From contig OY720350.1 of NCBI GenBank assembly GCA_963082975.1, positions 16,834,910-16,898,909 of the forward strand: a stretch of DNA of 64,000 bases, in the 5' to 3' direction. Shown here piece after piece: positions 10,757 through 23,404 of this stretch. A program made the position numbers and the translations under genes. The notes under the pieces were generated by a model that had not been told where the DNA came from, searched no databases, and saw nothing but the letters and a program-made list of their open reading frames with translations. The stretch comes from Labia minor. Lineage: Eukaryota > Arthropoda > Insecta > Dermaptera > Spongiphoridae. The number at the start of each line of letters is the position of its first letter. The stretch's first letter is position 1.

Positions 10757-11075
10757 CATAGGTTTCCAAAGTGGTCTATATTGACCCCTGGAGTCTATTT
10801 CAACCTCCAGTGGGTCTACGGCAGCGAATAACAAATTTGGGGTCCATGAAATGAAAATGGGGGTCTGTTGTTTTCCGACATGACTTTTGAAACATTTTTT
10901 GATTTTTTAAAAAGGTAAATTGTTTTTCCGACATGGCTCTTAAAACATTTTTGATTCTTCAATAAAGCTCTAAAAAAAGGGTAAAATTTTCTTATAAAAA
11001 ATCAAAATCAATTTAGGGGGTCTACCCAAAATCGAAAAACATGGCAAGGGGTCTAAACAAGTTTGGGAACCTATG
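10757..11075. mobile_element. hAT-type miniature element, perfect 8-bp target duplication
   Basis: Begins CATAGGTTTCCAAAGTGG and ends AAGTTTGGGAACCTATG, an inverted repeat of about 16 bp. It is flanked by identical ATTTATTT octamers (10749-10756 and 11076-11083). An 8-bp duplication with short repeats of this type is the hallmark of hAT insertion. The 319-bp interior has no coding capacity. GGGGTC-rich subterminal motifs (for example at 10840 and 11017) resemble those of the other hAT-type elements here. Confidence 0.85.
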
Positions 11076-11083
11076 ATTTATTT

Positions 11084-11833
11084 GTTTATTTTAAATTAAT
11101 AAATAACCAATTATTTTAGAGTAAATTCAAAAAAAAATAAATAAACTAACTATAAGTTATAAACGGTATAAATAAATAAAACAAAGTAATATAAATTTAT
11201 TTTAAATGAATTGAACAAGAAAATGTTTGGCGGATTTCCATTTGAATTATTTTAAAATATCTCCCTAGAACGGTAGCGAGTGGACCAGAAGAGGGTGGGA
11301 ACATAAATACATATATCTCTCATCCCCTTGGTGGTGAAATCGAAAGGGGAATGGACATTGGATGAACGATTTATCGGAGCATTACCGGGCTAAGGGGGTG
11401 TGATATGGATACCGAGGCAGCCAACCCCCAATCTTGCCAATGCATTCGTTGACAGTGTCTGGGGCTATTCTCTCCCCATTTCGTATTGATGTACGCGAGA
11501 TTATAGGAAAACATATCCATTTTCTCACTTGAAAACTACGTTGATATTGAAAGGGTAATCGTTAGAATGGGAGCATTAGAAATTTTTAAAAAGAACGCTG
11601 AAAAACTTTCAATACCAAATAGAATCACCCTCGTAATCTTTTGAAGTAAATCATATTTAAAAAAAAAGATCCCAGATCTTTTAACCTTTTGAAAAAGTGA
11701 TAAGGAAATAACCTGGACAAGTTTGACCATTCAATGATAGGCCTATAGAAAATAATATATAATTAAATTTTTTCTTTAAATAAAATACTTTTCAAATAAA
11801 TTAAAATTTAAAAAAAAAAGTTTTTTTTAATGG
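11084..11833. other. Intergenic DNA with a GC-richer island
   Basis: A GC-richer island at about 11240-11520 has no convincing open frame. A 64-codon minus-strand frame (11536-11730) is of no recognised family. The rest is AT-rich. Confidence 0.4.
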
Positions 11834-11841
11834 ATGTAAGT

Positions 11842-12082
11842 CAGTGTTTTCCAACCTGTGGGGCGCACCCTCCCTGGGGGGCGCGAATGTATTAGAACCA
11901 ATTTTTTTTCTAAAATCTAACAGGGGTCGGTAACCTAGTTTCGATTTTTTTTCAATTTTTTTAATATGGTTACTATATTATGTGAGTATTTATGAAATTA
12001 GATTATTAGAAAAATTAAGGGAGGCGCAAGAATTTTTTTTATAAAAAGGGGGGCGCCGGTTCAGAAAGATTGCAAACAACTG
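11842..12082. mobile_element. hAT-type miniature element, decayed
   Basis: Left end CAGTGTTTTCCAACCTGTGG, right end CAGAAAGATTGCAAACAACTG, a degraded inverted repeat that still opens CAGT and closes ACTG. GGGGGGCGC motifs sit just inside both ends. The flanks atgtaagt and atgcgaag match only partly, so the target duplication is eroded. No coding capacity. Confidence 0.6.
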
Positions 12083-13024
12083 ATGCGAAGTAATAATATA
12101 TTTGTAAATTTTTTAAAATATTAGATTTTCTGACAAAAACTAAAAAGAAATATTTTTTCCAAACAATCCAAGTATTTATTTTTTATTTAAGTATAATAGG
12201 ATCTAATATACTGAAATCTATAATAATATAAATTTAATTTATGTTTATATAGGGTTAACACTTATTTTAGAAAAAACATATATTATTTGATAATACGATT
12301 ATAATAATGAAATTAAAAAACCCTATTTGTTATATGTTATATATCTGATAACAAATAAATCAATCAATCAAACTGAGAGTATATGGAGATGTATGATCAA
12401 ATGTATTTTACAATAAATCAAATATTGAGTTCAAATTTATATTTTAGAATGGCTAAAAACATAAAATCTTCTTTCTATTGAGTGAAATTTATACCAAATT
12501 TTTCAATCCATATTGCTTTATCATATTTTTACTAAAGTTAAGTGCTTTAACAAATTCTCGATGCTTTTTAATAATAAAGATTTTTTAAATAAGACTTAAA
12601 TTATTAATAATAATTATTATTAATTCTATATTTAAGTAAAATTTCGATAATATACATACTTAAAGTAATGTAAAATTATATTTTATCAAGCTTACTTACA
12701 AAGTTCTTACCATATATCTAAAATCATTAGAAATTTTATAGTATAAAATATTAGAAAAAAATATTATTGAAATAACTATAAAGTATCTAAAGCCTAATAG
12801 TTACAGTTATGAGTATGATTAGGTACTGCTATTATAGTATATTGGCGAGTCCAATATAAAATAAGAGAATGGGCACTATTTACTTTTCAATTTATATTTA
12901 CTTGTATATTTGGATATTTGTAATAATATACAAAATATAAAAAGTCTATCTAAATTTAACGTTATTCACCAATAATTACTAAATAATATGCAAAATTTAT
13001 TTATGTAAAGTAGAAATCTCAGGA
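12083..13024. other. AT-rich stretch, nothing recognised
   Basis: Uniformly AT-rich with no open frame of interest and no repeat termini that I can see. Confidence 0.5.
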
Positions 13025-13290
13025 AGAAGAATTGCATGATATCAATGCACCTCCAGACATAGAGAAATAAAATCGAGAAGACAGGGCACGTGGCTAGAAT
13101 AGGAGAAGAAAGAATGGAAAAAAAATATATGGGTGCGGAGACCGAATAGGAAATGTCCGCTTGGAAGACCAAGGACGTGAGAGAGATGGGAGAAAATAGG
13201 ATTTGGGTGGGAAATTTGGAGAAATGTGGTTGATGCATACAAGAACTTTCGAGTTCCGTAGACCCACTAAGATAGATAGATAGATTTATA
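13025..13290 (+). pseudogene. LINE 3'-end fragment (reverse transcriptase C-terminus)
   Basis: The plus strand carries the tail of the LINE family also seen at 685, 32000, 42650, 51795 and 56188. It encodes a GHVARIGEERM-like block followed by a frame-broken GRPRT-type segment. It ends in CCACTAAGATAGATAGATAG, the short tandem 3' tail typical of the family. The 5' side is truncated at about 13025. A frameshift and missing bases make it non-functional. Confidence 0.75.
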
Positions 13291-14237
13291 GAAATCTCAA
13301 GTCAATATCACCTTTGCATTACATTTTAATCGATTATCCATATTTAAAATGGTATCTGGGGTGAAGAACTCTGACATAAGATTATTTCTATCAAAAACCA
13401 ATCAACACATTTATGGAAATTTTTCACTTCAATTTTAAGAATAATTTGAATTTCATATCAAAAATGATGAAAAGTAAACGATTGTATTTTTATTTTTTTG
13501 TTTCTCTTTTGTTGCGAAAAAAAACTTTGGAATTATGGAAATAGTCATATTTTTATGAGCGGGAATGGGATTAGAGGTCGCTGATGTCTTTTATCGGTGA
13601 TTGATTTTTTTTCAATATTTGTTGTACATCTCTTGTGGATCGTAAAAAGGAAAAAACAATTCTCCACTCTCTCAGTGTGGTCCCCGGAGAGGCTTCTCCA
13701 CTCAAACTCAATCATCTAGAGAGAGATCTATCTATTAACCACAAGATGCAAGGGAGGAGCTACTCACTCACCCCCTGCAGATTTTTTTCATTTTTAGAAT
13801 CAACCCTACACCGGTAAAAGAGAGAGAGAGATGGATTTTTTCCCCTGTCCGCTGATGTGCATAATGCCATCATCAGTATTCGATTGTATTTACTACAAGG
13901 AACATCTTTAAAGGCTGAGATTGAACAGCCATCCCCACCATCAATCATCTCAATGGGAACTCCAAGGGGAATATTTAAATTAAAGAACGAGCGTTTAAGA
14001 AATCATTTTTCAATGTCTTAATAGCGACTCAAATAAGAGATTTGTTTTATAAAAATTCCCATTGAATTTTTATTAAAATTATATTAGTTTGATTTTAAAT
14101 TGGCATAAATTAAAAAATCATTTAAAAGCTTTGTTTTTAAGTATATCAACTTTAATATTTATATTTGTTATTATTATTATTATTTTTAAAATAGTTATAG
14201 TATATATTGTATAATGTATATATATAAATATAATACC
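13291..14237. other. Intergenic DNA with a GC-richer island
   Basis: AT-rich to 13550. A GC-richer island at 13560-13970 has short open frames on both strands but no recognised protein and no clear exon. AT-rich again to 14237. Confidence 0.4.
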
Positions 14238-14245
14238 CTGTATAT

Positions 14246-14458
14246 CAAGGGTGGGCAAAAGCCGGCCCGCGGGCAGGATCCGGCCCGTTGGAAAAATTTG
14301 GCTCTTATTTTGATCTTTCATTCTACATGGCTCTAAAAAAAAGTAAATTTTTTCTACAAATGTCCCGGTTTGGTGTTTTCGAAATTTGGTTCACTGGCCC
14401 GGGAGACATTTCGAAAATTTCATTTTGGCCCGCGCTTAAAAGTATTTGCCCATCCCTG
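14246..14458. mobile_element. hAT-type miniature element (GGGTGGGCAAA termini)
   Basis: Left end CAAGGGTGGGCAAAAGCCGG, right end AAGTATTTGCCCATCCCTG, an inverted repeat of about 14 bp. Flanking octamers ctgtatat (14238-14245) and ctctatat (14459-14466) match at 7 of 8 positions, as expected for an aged hAT duplication. GGCCCG motifs occur just inside both ends. 213 bp, no coding capacity. Confidence 0.8.
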
Positions 14459-14466
14459 CTCTATAT

Positions 14467-16936
14467 TATTTTTACTCTTTAGGATTAATTATCTTCTTCT
14501 CCTTCTTAGCATTTGTTCTTTGCGGGGTCTGCTTCTTTGGACAACCTCCAAGGGTCCTGTCCATCTGTAATACGAACACAAAGAAAGTCTCCAGCTGAGT
14601 GGGGGGGGGGGGAGATACGTGAAGGATTTTAATATTGAATTAAAGGAATTTGGGATGTGATTATGGTTTGGAACGCGAGTCGTGGCTTGCGTGAGCAGGG
14701 TATCTTCCCTGTAATGGACCTAACTCTATCCGGATCATAGAAAGTGTCTACCCGCTACTCCTACTTTTGTTGGTCTCGAACATTAAACTACTGGTTTCCT
14801 TGATGGATGTTCCCTATTTAAGATTAATTATATTTAATTTATTTATAGATTTCTCATTAGAATTATTATTTAATTCATAATGAAATAATTAAATTGATGT
14901 CTAATATATGAGCAAATTAATTGATGAATTATATATATAGTATATTTTGTTAATAAATATATGACGAACCAGTATGCTAGAAAATTGAGACAATAGAAGA
15001 AAAAAATGAACAAAGAGAAGACGATCTTTATGCATGATGCTATATTTCATTTTTTTTTAAAGGGTGATTGAACATAGAACTGAAAGAGAGAAGTGCAGTG
15101 AAAGTGCTTACTGTAAAAACTAAAGGGAGAAAAAGGGCAAGATCAAATCATATAAGATTTATAGGAAATTCAATTCTCAATTTAGAAGGGGTCATACGAT
15201 ATTAATATTTCTTATGATAACAATATATTGGTTAAATTATACTTAGCCTTGACAAAAATCAAATGAAAATGATGTTAATAATTTTTAAAAAATGAATTTC
15301 TAAAATTCCAATTTAAAATATATGTTAGAAAAAAAATTTGCATTTCACAATAAAATGAAATAAAATTTAATTAAGTTAATACATATGACTATCCTTGTCA
15401 GCTACTTCTGTGACACTTTAGGGGGAGAATAAAAAGATTTAGTCTTTGAAAATAAAGTGCTCAGATATGTAAATGACATGATGATGAAAGAGGGGAATGT
15501 TTAAAAATAATATGGTTGAATTTATATTTTTGAAATAAATACAATTAAAAGGGGCAGTATTGATTAGATAGGGCAGGTGATTAGAATACGAAAAAAGAAA
15601 ACTCCTTGTTTTGAAATCGTTTAAAAATTAAATAAATTTCTGATTTATAAAAATTAAAAAATACAATTTTTGTTTTTAAAAAAAAAAATTTAATAAATGA
15701 AATATTTCAAAATTGATTAAAATTGAAATAAATTTATAAATTGAATAAAAAAATTTATTTTTTATGTAAAGATCAGGGTTGTTTATTTGATTCCTGCTTG
15801 ATTTCATGTTCATATATTAATTTATTTAATTTTTATTTTAATTCATAAAAATATTCAAATATACGAAATGTGTTTTTCTAAGCCACCTTAAATCCTTGTA
15901 TTGTTATGATTTCATATTAACTGTTATTAAATTTTATAAATTAAGAAACAACAATTAAAATTCTTTTTAATCAATTCTTCACCTCAAACCTTTTTTATTA
16001 TCTGAATTTTATAAAAAATTGAATTTAATTAATTTTCAAGATCAGACATATATATATATATATATTGTAGGAAATTTTAATGAAAATGCATGTTTTTGTC
16101 GATATTAAATAAAAGGTTTGTTCTGAAAAGAACAGTTGTGTTGAAAAGATGGCGCTCATATCCGAGCAGCATTGCGTCCAATTGTCAAAAAAACGAAACA
16201 AGTCCCTTGCGGAGGTTTTTTTTATAAGCTTGCTCAGACCAAGTGAATCCAATTGGGTCAATCACAGACGAGAACACATGTATGTTAAATATTTAATTAG
16301 TAGAACTTATATTTAGATTAAGATTAATATATTAAGTTAGCTATTATTATAATATATGTTAATAAATAAACCCTATTGTAATAACACTTATGTATTAATT
16401 AGTATAAATAGAAAATGTAAAAGCTATACTTGGCGGTAAAACCAGCTAATGAGCGACAAGATTGAATATGGCTAGCTAATATTTAAAAACGGACATGTAT
16501 CGTTATTCAATCAGTTATGACCAAGCCTTGATTATCTTATGATAAGTTATGCTTCATTTTATGTTATGCAAGCATTTTATGTTTTTATGAATTTACTGCA
16601 TTTATGTAATATTTTATTAAAAAGGATTTAAAAAGGATTTTCCAATTTATTGAATTATTATTTATGAAGAAGAAAGAAGAGAAAAAAGAAAGAAGAAAAA
16701 AAAATATTTTCTTACAATATATACAATTTTTACTAGTATAGTTTTTTAATTAAGATTGGATTTAAATTACAAATAAATTATAACTTATCATTATCAATAA
16801 GAAATAAAAAAAAAAACTAAATCTATTATTTAATTTATTCTTAAAAGATATCTAAGCTCGAAATATAAACAAAGACTATTCAAGTATTGCTTTCAATGTT
16901 TATATATTCCTATATATAAACATGTATTTACATAGA
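14467..16936. other. Intergenic DNA, no gene recognised
   Basis: The 14480-14820 island is GC-richer, with a G12 run near 14604, but shows no coherent exon. From 14820 the sequence is AT-rich. A minus-strand 78-codon frame at 16025-16261 and the sequence around 16100-16260 look less random than their surroundings, but I could not assign them to any family. Confidence 0.4.
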
Positions 16937-17181
16937 TCAGTCAACCATTGTGCCGCGAGATTATCAAAATGTGCCACCAAATTATTACAAATGTAATAGC
17001 CTCTTAAACATTTCCGACTTTTTTTATAAATTTTTCAATTTGGTTCTAAAAAAAAGGTAAACCGTTTTTGGGACCACTTTTTTCAATATGGTAAACTTTT
17101 ACACTATCTTTTTCTTTGCGTGCCGCCAAATTTTTAAAACGTTAAGTGAGCCGCGGTAAAAAAAAAAGGTTGAGAATCACT
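16937..17181. mobile_element. hAT-type miniature element, same family as 57697
   Basis: Starts near AGTCAACCATTGTGCCGCGA and ends GCCGCGGTAAAAAAAAAAGG then TTGAGAATCACT. The interior matches the copy at 57697 throughout (for example ACATTTCCGACTTTTTTT and CCGTTTTTGGGA). The left CAGTGATTCT terminus is partly lost here. No coding capacity. Confidence 0.7.
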
Positions 17182-19103
17182 AACTTATTGCCGATTTTTA
17201 ATAAAGCTTATAGTTTTTTATTTTATTTTATTTTTTTTATTGAATATTTGATCTGAAATATAATTTCTAAAATTTCACCTTCAATTCAATTCAGTCATTA
17301 TATTTAATGGAGAAAAAAAATTCTTCAACTTTTTTTTTTGCTATTAAAAAAAAAAATTCTTCAACTTTTTTTTTGCTATTAAAAAAAAAAATTTCATTAA
17401 CAATAAAAACAAATTTTCAATTTCTCTAAAGAAATGAAATGGCTGTTTAAATTCATTATAATGATAAGGGTTTATGATCCATAAAATCTTTCCATTCTAA
17501 ATTAATTTTTGAAATATGTAGGAAAAAAAAATCTGTTTTAATATTCAAATACTATAAAATAAATTTAAAGAGGAATAGATTGATTGATCATCAATATATT
17601 GACTTCATTGTAGATGATTGATTTTTTTTTCTTATTGTAAAGTAAAGAATATTCAGTTAAAAACCCATAAGTCATGCTCTCGGGCAATATTGAATCATCT
17701 CCGATGTGGGAATAATAAGTAACCAAATAAGGAAGGGAGAACGCAACCCCTTTTAAATAAAATATCACTTTAATCCAATTAAAATCGGCTTTACGACTAA
17801 AGAGAACATAAACTTGGACGATGCCTTTAATCTAGTATAAAGGAATTATTTGGAAAATAAATAAATAAATAAATTAATACTAATAAAATAAGAGATTATT
17901 ATATTTATGTTTAAGCATAAAATATGTTAACAAATGAACATGAATGTTATGTCATGTCTTTGATAAATAATTTAAATACATATTCAGAAACTTTTTACTT
18001 TCATATAAAAATTTATTTTATGAATTTAATTTAGAAAAGTGGTTGTTTTAATAATTCTAAAAATTGGCTACATTAAAATAAAATAAATTTTTACATAAAC
18101 TTTTAAAAACTTTTAGAACATTATACAATGTTTTCTAATAAAAAGACAATACTAGTAATAATATAGGCATATTATTATGTTAAATTTGTAAATTCATATA
18201 TAATGTAGAATATAATTGAAATATTAATAAAAACAAAACAATTTACTTATTTGTATTAATTTTCTTGAATAAATTTTCGAATTCATTTAAAGCATAATAT
18301 GTTTATGAGTTTGATCTGTAAAGTGTAATATATCAAAACGAATCGAAGAAGGAAGAGGCCCAATTGAGTGTATAAACTACAGGGTAATTTTTCCCGGATT
18401 ATTTTCGTTCCAGGGAACCGGGAAATTTAAAAATACTAAATTTGGGGCGGAAATTGTAAAAGTTTTACGAACAAGTTAAATAAATATTGTTTTTGCAAAA
18501 AATAAAATAAATCTAATTCAAAAATAAAAAAAATACAGTAAGATATAATATATAATCATCAAAATATAACATAAACAATATTATTTTCTTTTACTTGTTT
18601 AGAAAATAACATTTTAGAAAAGAGAGGCAATCAAGGGAAATGTCGACTAAAACTGAGATCTTTCATATTAGAGGAGTAACGATTAGTTAATCCTTTTCAT
18701 TTTTTTTCTTTCTTTGTGTTTTTTTATGTTCGATTTATTTTTTTTTGGCATTGTTTTTGTATTTTGTTTTTCTTATTTTGGTTCATCTTTACTGTATATA
18801 TCTAAAAAGATGGAAAATTGATACTATGAGTCCCTCAATTAAAGAAATTTAGTCATTTTTCGAGGAAACATTAGATTTTCTTTCAAATTATGTGTATCAA
18901 CATTATGTAAAAAATTAAAAGAAACAAAACCCAAAGGCATTTTTAATTCCAAAAAAAATATTTTATATATATATATATACAAATTAGAGAAAAATAAGGA
19001 TTTTTTAAGAATATGTATTCAGGTTTATTTTATTGAATCACAGATATAATATTGTTTTAAGCATAATTATTAAAGAAAAAAAAGTACTCTATGCTTAAAA
19101 ATA
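17182..19103. other. AT-rich DNA with a short tandem repeat and a possible hAT end
   Basis: A unit of about 36 bp (AAATTCTTCAACTTTTTTTT then TTGCTATTAAAAAAAAA) is repeated twice at about 17318-17391. At 18381-18450, CAGGGTAATTTTTCCCGG and GGGAACCGGGAAATTT look like the end of a hAT-type element, but no partner terminus was found. A (TA)n run lies near 18962. No gene seen. Confidence 0.45.
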
Positions 19104-19640
19104 TCTCAACCGAAGAGGGTCATTACCTACGTTTTGATTTTTTTCCTCTAAAGCAGGGATGTCCAACTCGCGGCCCACTCAAAGTTTTGATGCGGTCCAC
19201 TATCGACTAAGTTTTGAGACATTCACTAGCTAGGCTTAACATATTCTGGTAATTTTGCGGCCCAGTTAAATATTTAAGTTTGCGATGTGGCCCAGTAAAT
19301 TAAAAGGTTGAACATCCCTGCTGTAAAGTGACCGTCAAAATAAAGATATATGTTTGATAGTTTTTCACATTATTAAAAATTGTATAAAACTGCTATCTAT
19401 AGAATTTCAGCTTGATGAATCGCTGAAAGTACCAGAATTAATTTTTTAACACTGCAAATCTCACGCGCCAACACGTGACGTGGTTCCATCAACAAAGAGC
19501 CAAACATGCGCTGGTTTAATAAATATTATTTATTAATTTTAATTTATAATTTATAATTAATTAAATTTAATTTAAATATAATATAATCCAATTCAATTTG
19601 CGAGATAGTCGAGTGGAGACACTCCAGCTTATTCCGTATG
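19104..19640 (+). mobile_element. Family A HINE-like element, 5'-truncated, host to a hAT insertion
   Basis: Begins at CTCAACCGAAGAGGGTCATT in the middle of the family A consensus and continues through TGACCGT, AAATTGTATAAAACTGCTAT and CATCAACAAAGAGCCAAACA. It ends with the subterminal repeat GCGAGATAGT, the hairpin GAGTG-GAGA-CACTC and CCAGCT at 19631, followed by TATT. The 5' subterminal repeat and microsatellite are missing. A 167-bp hAT-type element (19154-19320) interrupts it. Confidence 0.8.
19154..19320. mobile_element. hAT-type miniature element inside family A
   Basis: CAGGGATGTCCAACTCGCGG at the left and GGTTGAACATCCCTG at the right form the inverted repeat. Flanks are CTCTAAAG (19146-19153) and CTGTAAAG (19321-19328), 7 of 8 identical. 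Uninterrupted family A copies read CCTCTAAAGTGACC at this point, so the pre-insertion site is known and the CTCTAAAG duplication is confirmed. GCGGCCCA and GTGGCCCAG motifs lie inside the ends. No coding capacity. Confidence 0.85.
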
Positions 19641-21797
19641 GATTCTAGCTGTTTGTACGCTGTGTGTGTTTTTATTTATATGTATTGTGATAGTTTGAAC
19701 CGTGCTAAATCGAATAAAATCGTGTAAAAAAAATAATATTCTTGATTTTCAAACCGTGTAAAAACAGAATTAGATGTATATGCTTATTTGATAATGACCA
19801 TTACTGTTCAATCAATACTAACAAACTTAAACAATATTTAGAATGAATTCTATTATAAAATAATAAATAGTATTTTAAGTATTCATAATAATAAGATTTA
19901 TTAATTAGTTAAGATCTATAATTAATCTATAAATTCATATTTATCTATAAATCATTATAACATGCGTATAGTTTATATATTAATAGAATATTTATAAATT
20001 ATAAGATTTTATTTATGTAGACATATTCATTTAATATAATGTTTAAAGTGTTAAAATATTCTAAAGATTCTAATTATATTGAAATTAAATTTTTTTCTTA
20101 CCCTAAATTTAAAGAATAAAATGACTTTGATAAAATGTTTAACGATATGATGCAATCAGAACTATATAATATATTTATTATAATTATATAATTATTATAC
20201 TTTTATTCCTTTTATAATTTATATTTTATAATTATTATACATTTTGTGTTAATTGTTCAAACAAAAAACGAAATAATTTTGAAGGAATTTAAATTTTTTT
20301 AAATTATTATATATTTATATATTTGATATTATATACAATATTATATTATTTATTATATATTTTTAAAATAGATATATTCATTTTTAACTGTCGGAAGTCT
20401 ATTTTTTTCGTCAAGGTTCTTGTTTGTGATTACTGTATACTTAAAATGATTTTGCTATAAAATAAAGTGGGAGAAAAAACAAGACTGAATTATTAAAATA
20501 ACAATAATATATTCTTAAATAACTATTGAATTTTATTTTATTTTAAAAAGTAAAATCATAATTAAAAATTCAATTATTTCTAATAGTTGATAAAAAAAAA
20601 CAATGTATATATTTACTATTGAAAAGAATGAATTAGTTTGTGCATCGAATCAGTGGTACATTTAAGAGAGGGCGGACAAGGGTTTTGATTTCGCCAATTG
20701 AATCGAATGTTTAGATGTGATTCAGAATTGGGCCCGGGGAGGGTCTCCCAAAAGGAACCCAAGGAATCCAACGGTTAAATTCTCTCGCTCGGTCTGGTAA
20801 CGGACAGAAACCAATTTGGCGGACTCACGATTCGATATTGCGTCCCTTACACCCCCACTTATACGGTGGTACAACCCCAAGTCAAAGCAACCACGGACGG
20901 GATTGTAAACCCCCACCCGTCACTGCCCACCTCTCACTCCCAATATACACACTCAAAAGGGCTTTTCATTACAAAACTTGCGTCAACAAAGACAGTTGCT
21001 TCGTTCACGAACAAATCACTTTTGATTTCTGTTAATTTATTTCGGTGAATGGATTTTTTTTTTTATTCAACTAATGACGAAAGATTTAAATGAAAAAAAA
21101 AAAAAAAGTTAAAAAGTAATCTCGATTTATATGATATTGATTTATTTCTCAGAGAAATTAAAATTCAACTAATGAAGAAATTTAATTTTTAAGTTTTAAT
21201 TTGACTACTCTTTATTATATTTATATTATAAAGAATAATATTGCTAAATGATTTATTAGATTTCAAAATCTTATTTTTGAATCTTTATCGAATTTCTAAA
21301 TAATTAATAAAATTATACATTTAAAATTAAAATTAAAATAATTAATGACCCGATATTGAAATTTTATATTTCTTTTTCTTTTTTTGTTGTTTTATTTATT
21401 AAACCTAGCTCATACATAATAGGGTGAAGTGGAGTAAGTGCGGACCAGTTTTTGCAAAGTTTAACTTTAAACTAATAAAATTTATTTTACAAATAATAAT
21501 CTTATTTTAGTATTAATGAATTATTATGTTACTACTAACTAATTTGTATTGATAGAAATATACAATTAAATTCAAAAATTTAACAAATTGTAACAAAAAA
21601 GGGAAGTAGTAGGCACTTTCCATGAAAACGGAGCAAGAGCGTACACGTATATTACAAACGAATTAAATTACGGGACAGGAGGAGAATTTCACACATTTTT
21701 ACTATATACTGCTTTTTACATAAATAAAATGTTATTTGATTTAGAAACATTAGAAAAATTAGAAAAAAAAACATTAGAATTTTAATATAAAACAAAG
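19641..21797. other. AT-rich DNA with a GC-richer island
   Basis: AT-rich to about 20630. The 20640-21050 island is GC-richer with several short open frames on both strands, none recognised. A (A)14 tract lies near 21095. No repeat termini found. Confidence 0.4.
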
Positions 21798-21799
21798 TA

Positions 21800-22428
21800 C
21801 AGGCAGTCCTCGAGTTACGTCGTTCCGAGTTACGTCAAACATTATTTTGATACCATTCCTCAAACTTATGTCACAAGTTTCGAGATACGTCAAGGGTTTA
21901 GTTTAGAAAACAAATTTTCATCGTGAACGGGCTTGTTTTGGAAAAAAATGCCCACTCGTACTTATATTTCTCAAGAGAAAAAGTCAATGCCTGGTTTTAA
22001 AGCAGCAAAGGATCGATTAACACTCTTGTTGGGATCGAATGTTGAAAGTGATCTAAAATTAAAACAACTTTTGATCTATAGGTCTGAAAATCCGCGAGCT
22101 CTTAAGAATATCGCGAACGAATTTAGAAAGAAGTGTTAGTATTAATTCCTAAATTAAAACGGCATATCAGTGTTATGAATCAAAGGAAAAAGAAGCAAAA
22201 CAAACTAAAATTGATAGTTTTTTCAAACCAAAAGTTTAGTTTAGTTATTAATAGTACCTACATTATTAATAAAGATAATATATTGTCAATTTTCATTAAA
22301 ATTTCTTGCGGAACGTAATCTTTCATTTTGTATGGAAACATATGAAAAATGGTGCTTCGAGTTACGTCGTTTCGATTTACGTCACATATTTTCGGAACCT
22401 AACCTGCCGTAACTACGAGGACTGACTG
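21800..22428 (+). mobile_element. Tigger/pogo-type deletion element
   Basis: Left end CAGGCAGTCCTCGAGTTACG, right end complementary to CAGTCAGTCCTCGTAGTTAC, each flanked by TA (21798-21799 and 22429-22430). This is the TA duplication expected of the Tc1/mariner/pogo superfamily. The interior keeps two pieces of a Tigger-like transposase: the DDE-domain segment (21933-22120) and the C-terminal tail (22168-22239). The stretch between them is deleted, so the element could not encode an active enzyme. Confidence 0.85.
21945..22239 (+). pseudogene. Tigger/pogo transposase remnant
   Basis: The first part reads MPTRTYISQEKKSMPGFKAA, followed by KDRLTLLLGSN, LLIYRSENPRALKN: the start of the DDE domain of Tigger/jerky-type transposases. 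After a deletion, and in another frame, the C-terminus reads QCYESKEKEAKQTKIDSFFK then PKV and a stop at 22237-22239. The octet QTKIDSFF (22201-22224) fits the PCNA-interacting peptide pattern Qxx[ILM]xx[FY][FY]; PCNA binding by pogo transposase is known in Drosophila. Most of the catalytic domain and the N-terminal DNA-binding domain are missing. Confidence 0.8.
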
Positions 22429-22430
22429 TA

Positions 22431-23404
22431 AACAAAAGAAATCATTTATATTTAAAATTTATATTAATCGTCTTCACATTCGTATTGTTTTTTCTTGATC
22501 CCTTATTGCATATAGCACAAACACATCTTATGTACACATTATGCATTGAATCCAATCGTTATTTTGAAATCGCCTTTACAGATACACCATAAACTTTCAT
22601 TAGATTCTTCAAGAGTGATTTGTTTTTTTTAAATTTTACCTTTTCCTTTCTTTAAAATCCTAAACATTACATCTTCTGCCGTTATTACTTCTGCTCCACA
22701 TCCAACTTTAGTTTTTTTTGTTTTTTTTTTTTGTTTAAAAGTTTAGGCGCATTACAACTCATTGTCAGTAGAAGATCTTCAAAAGTAATTTCTGTTTCTG
22801 GAGGAATAAATTTAGCACAATCTTCGATAAAAGGTTCTCTATTTCCTGAAGTGCTACTATACTTTCCAGTGAAATCAGAAAAATGTATTCCTAGTTAGTC
22901 TTTATTGAGAAATACATTGCGATAGGAGACAAGCAAACTACAGTGCACTTGTCCCACATGATAGTATGCTCTTGCCCCATGATAGGATATGTACATAAAA
23001 GGCTTAAGATAAAAAGAGTATTTTGACTCATAAATTTAAATATGTAGAGATAAAAATATATTCTATATAAAATATAATCAATATATTATCTATTTACTAA
23101 AAATCAAAACCCCAAAACACAAAATTTATTATAGGAAAGATTTGTTATTGCAAGTCACAAAGTTACACGTGTTAATTTATTAGGGTGATTTCAAAAGAGT
23201 GATATATTAAAAGGGAAACGCACTCTAAATAGGTGATATCTATCTGAAATGGTACATAATAATATTAAGTAGATGTAGATACATTTTATTATCATGTTGT
23301 GAGAAAAACAATCGTTTACACACTTATCCCCTTCACCTTACCATAAATCTAAAATTAAATTCTAATTCAAATAATTTGAAAATTTACTTTATTACATTTA
23401 TTAG
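22431..23404. other. AT-rich intergenic DNA
   Basis: AT-rich with no recognised exon. Short open stretches on the minus strand between 22480 and 22990 look like sequence with slightly raised complexity but cannot be assigned. Confidence 0.4.

Noticed and set aside
16025..16261. 78-codon minus-strand frame with TGTTCTGAAAAGAACA palindrome nearby
   Set aside because: The palindrome recalls a histone mRNA stem-loop, but the sequence lacks the conserved stem-loop bases and no histone frame is near. The frame matches nothing I recognise.
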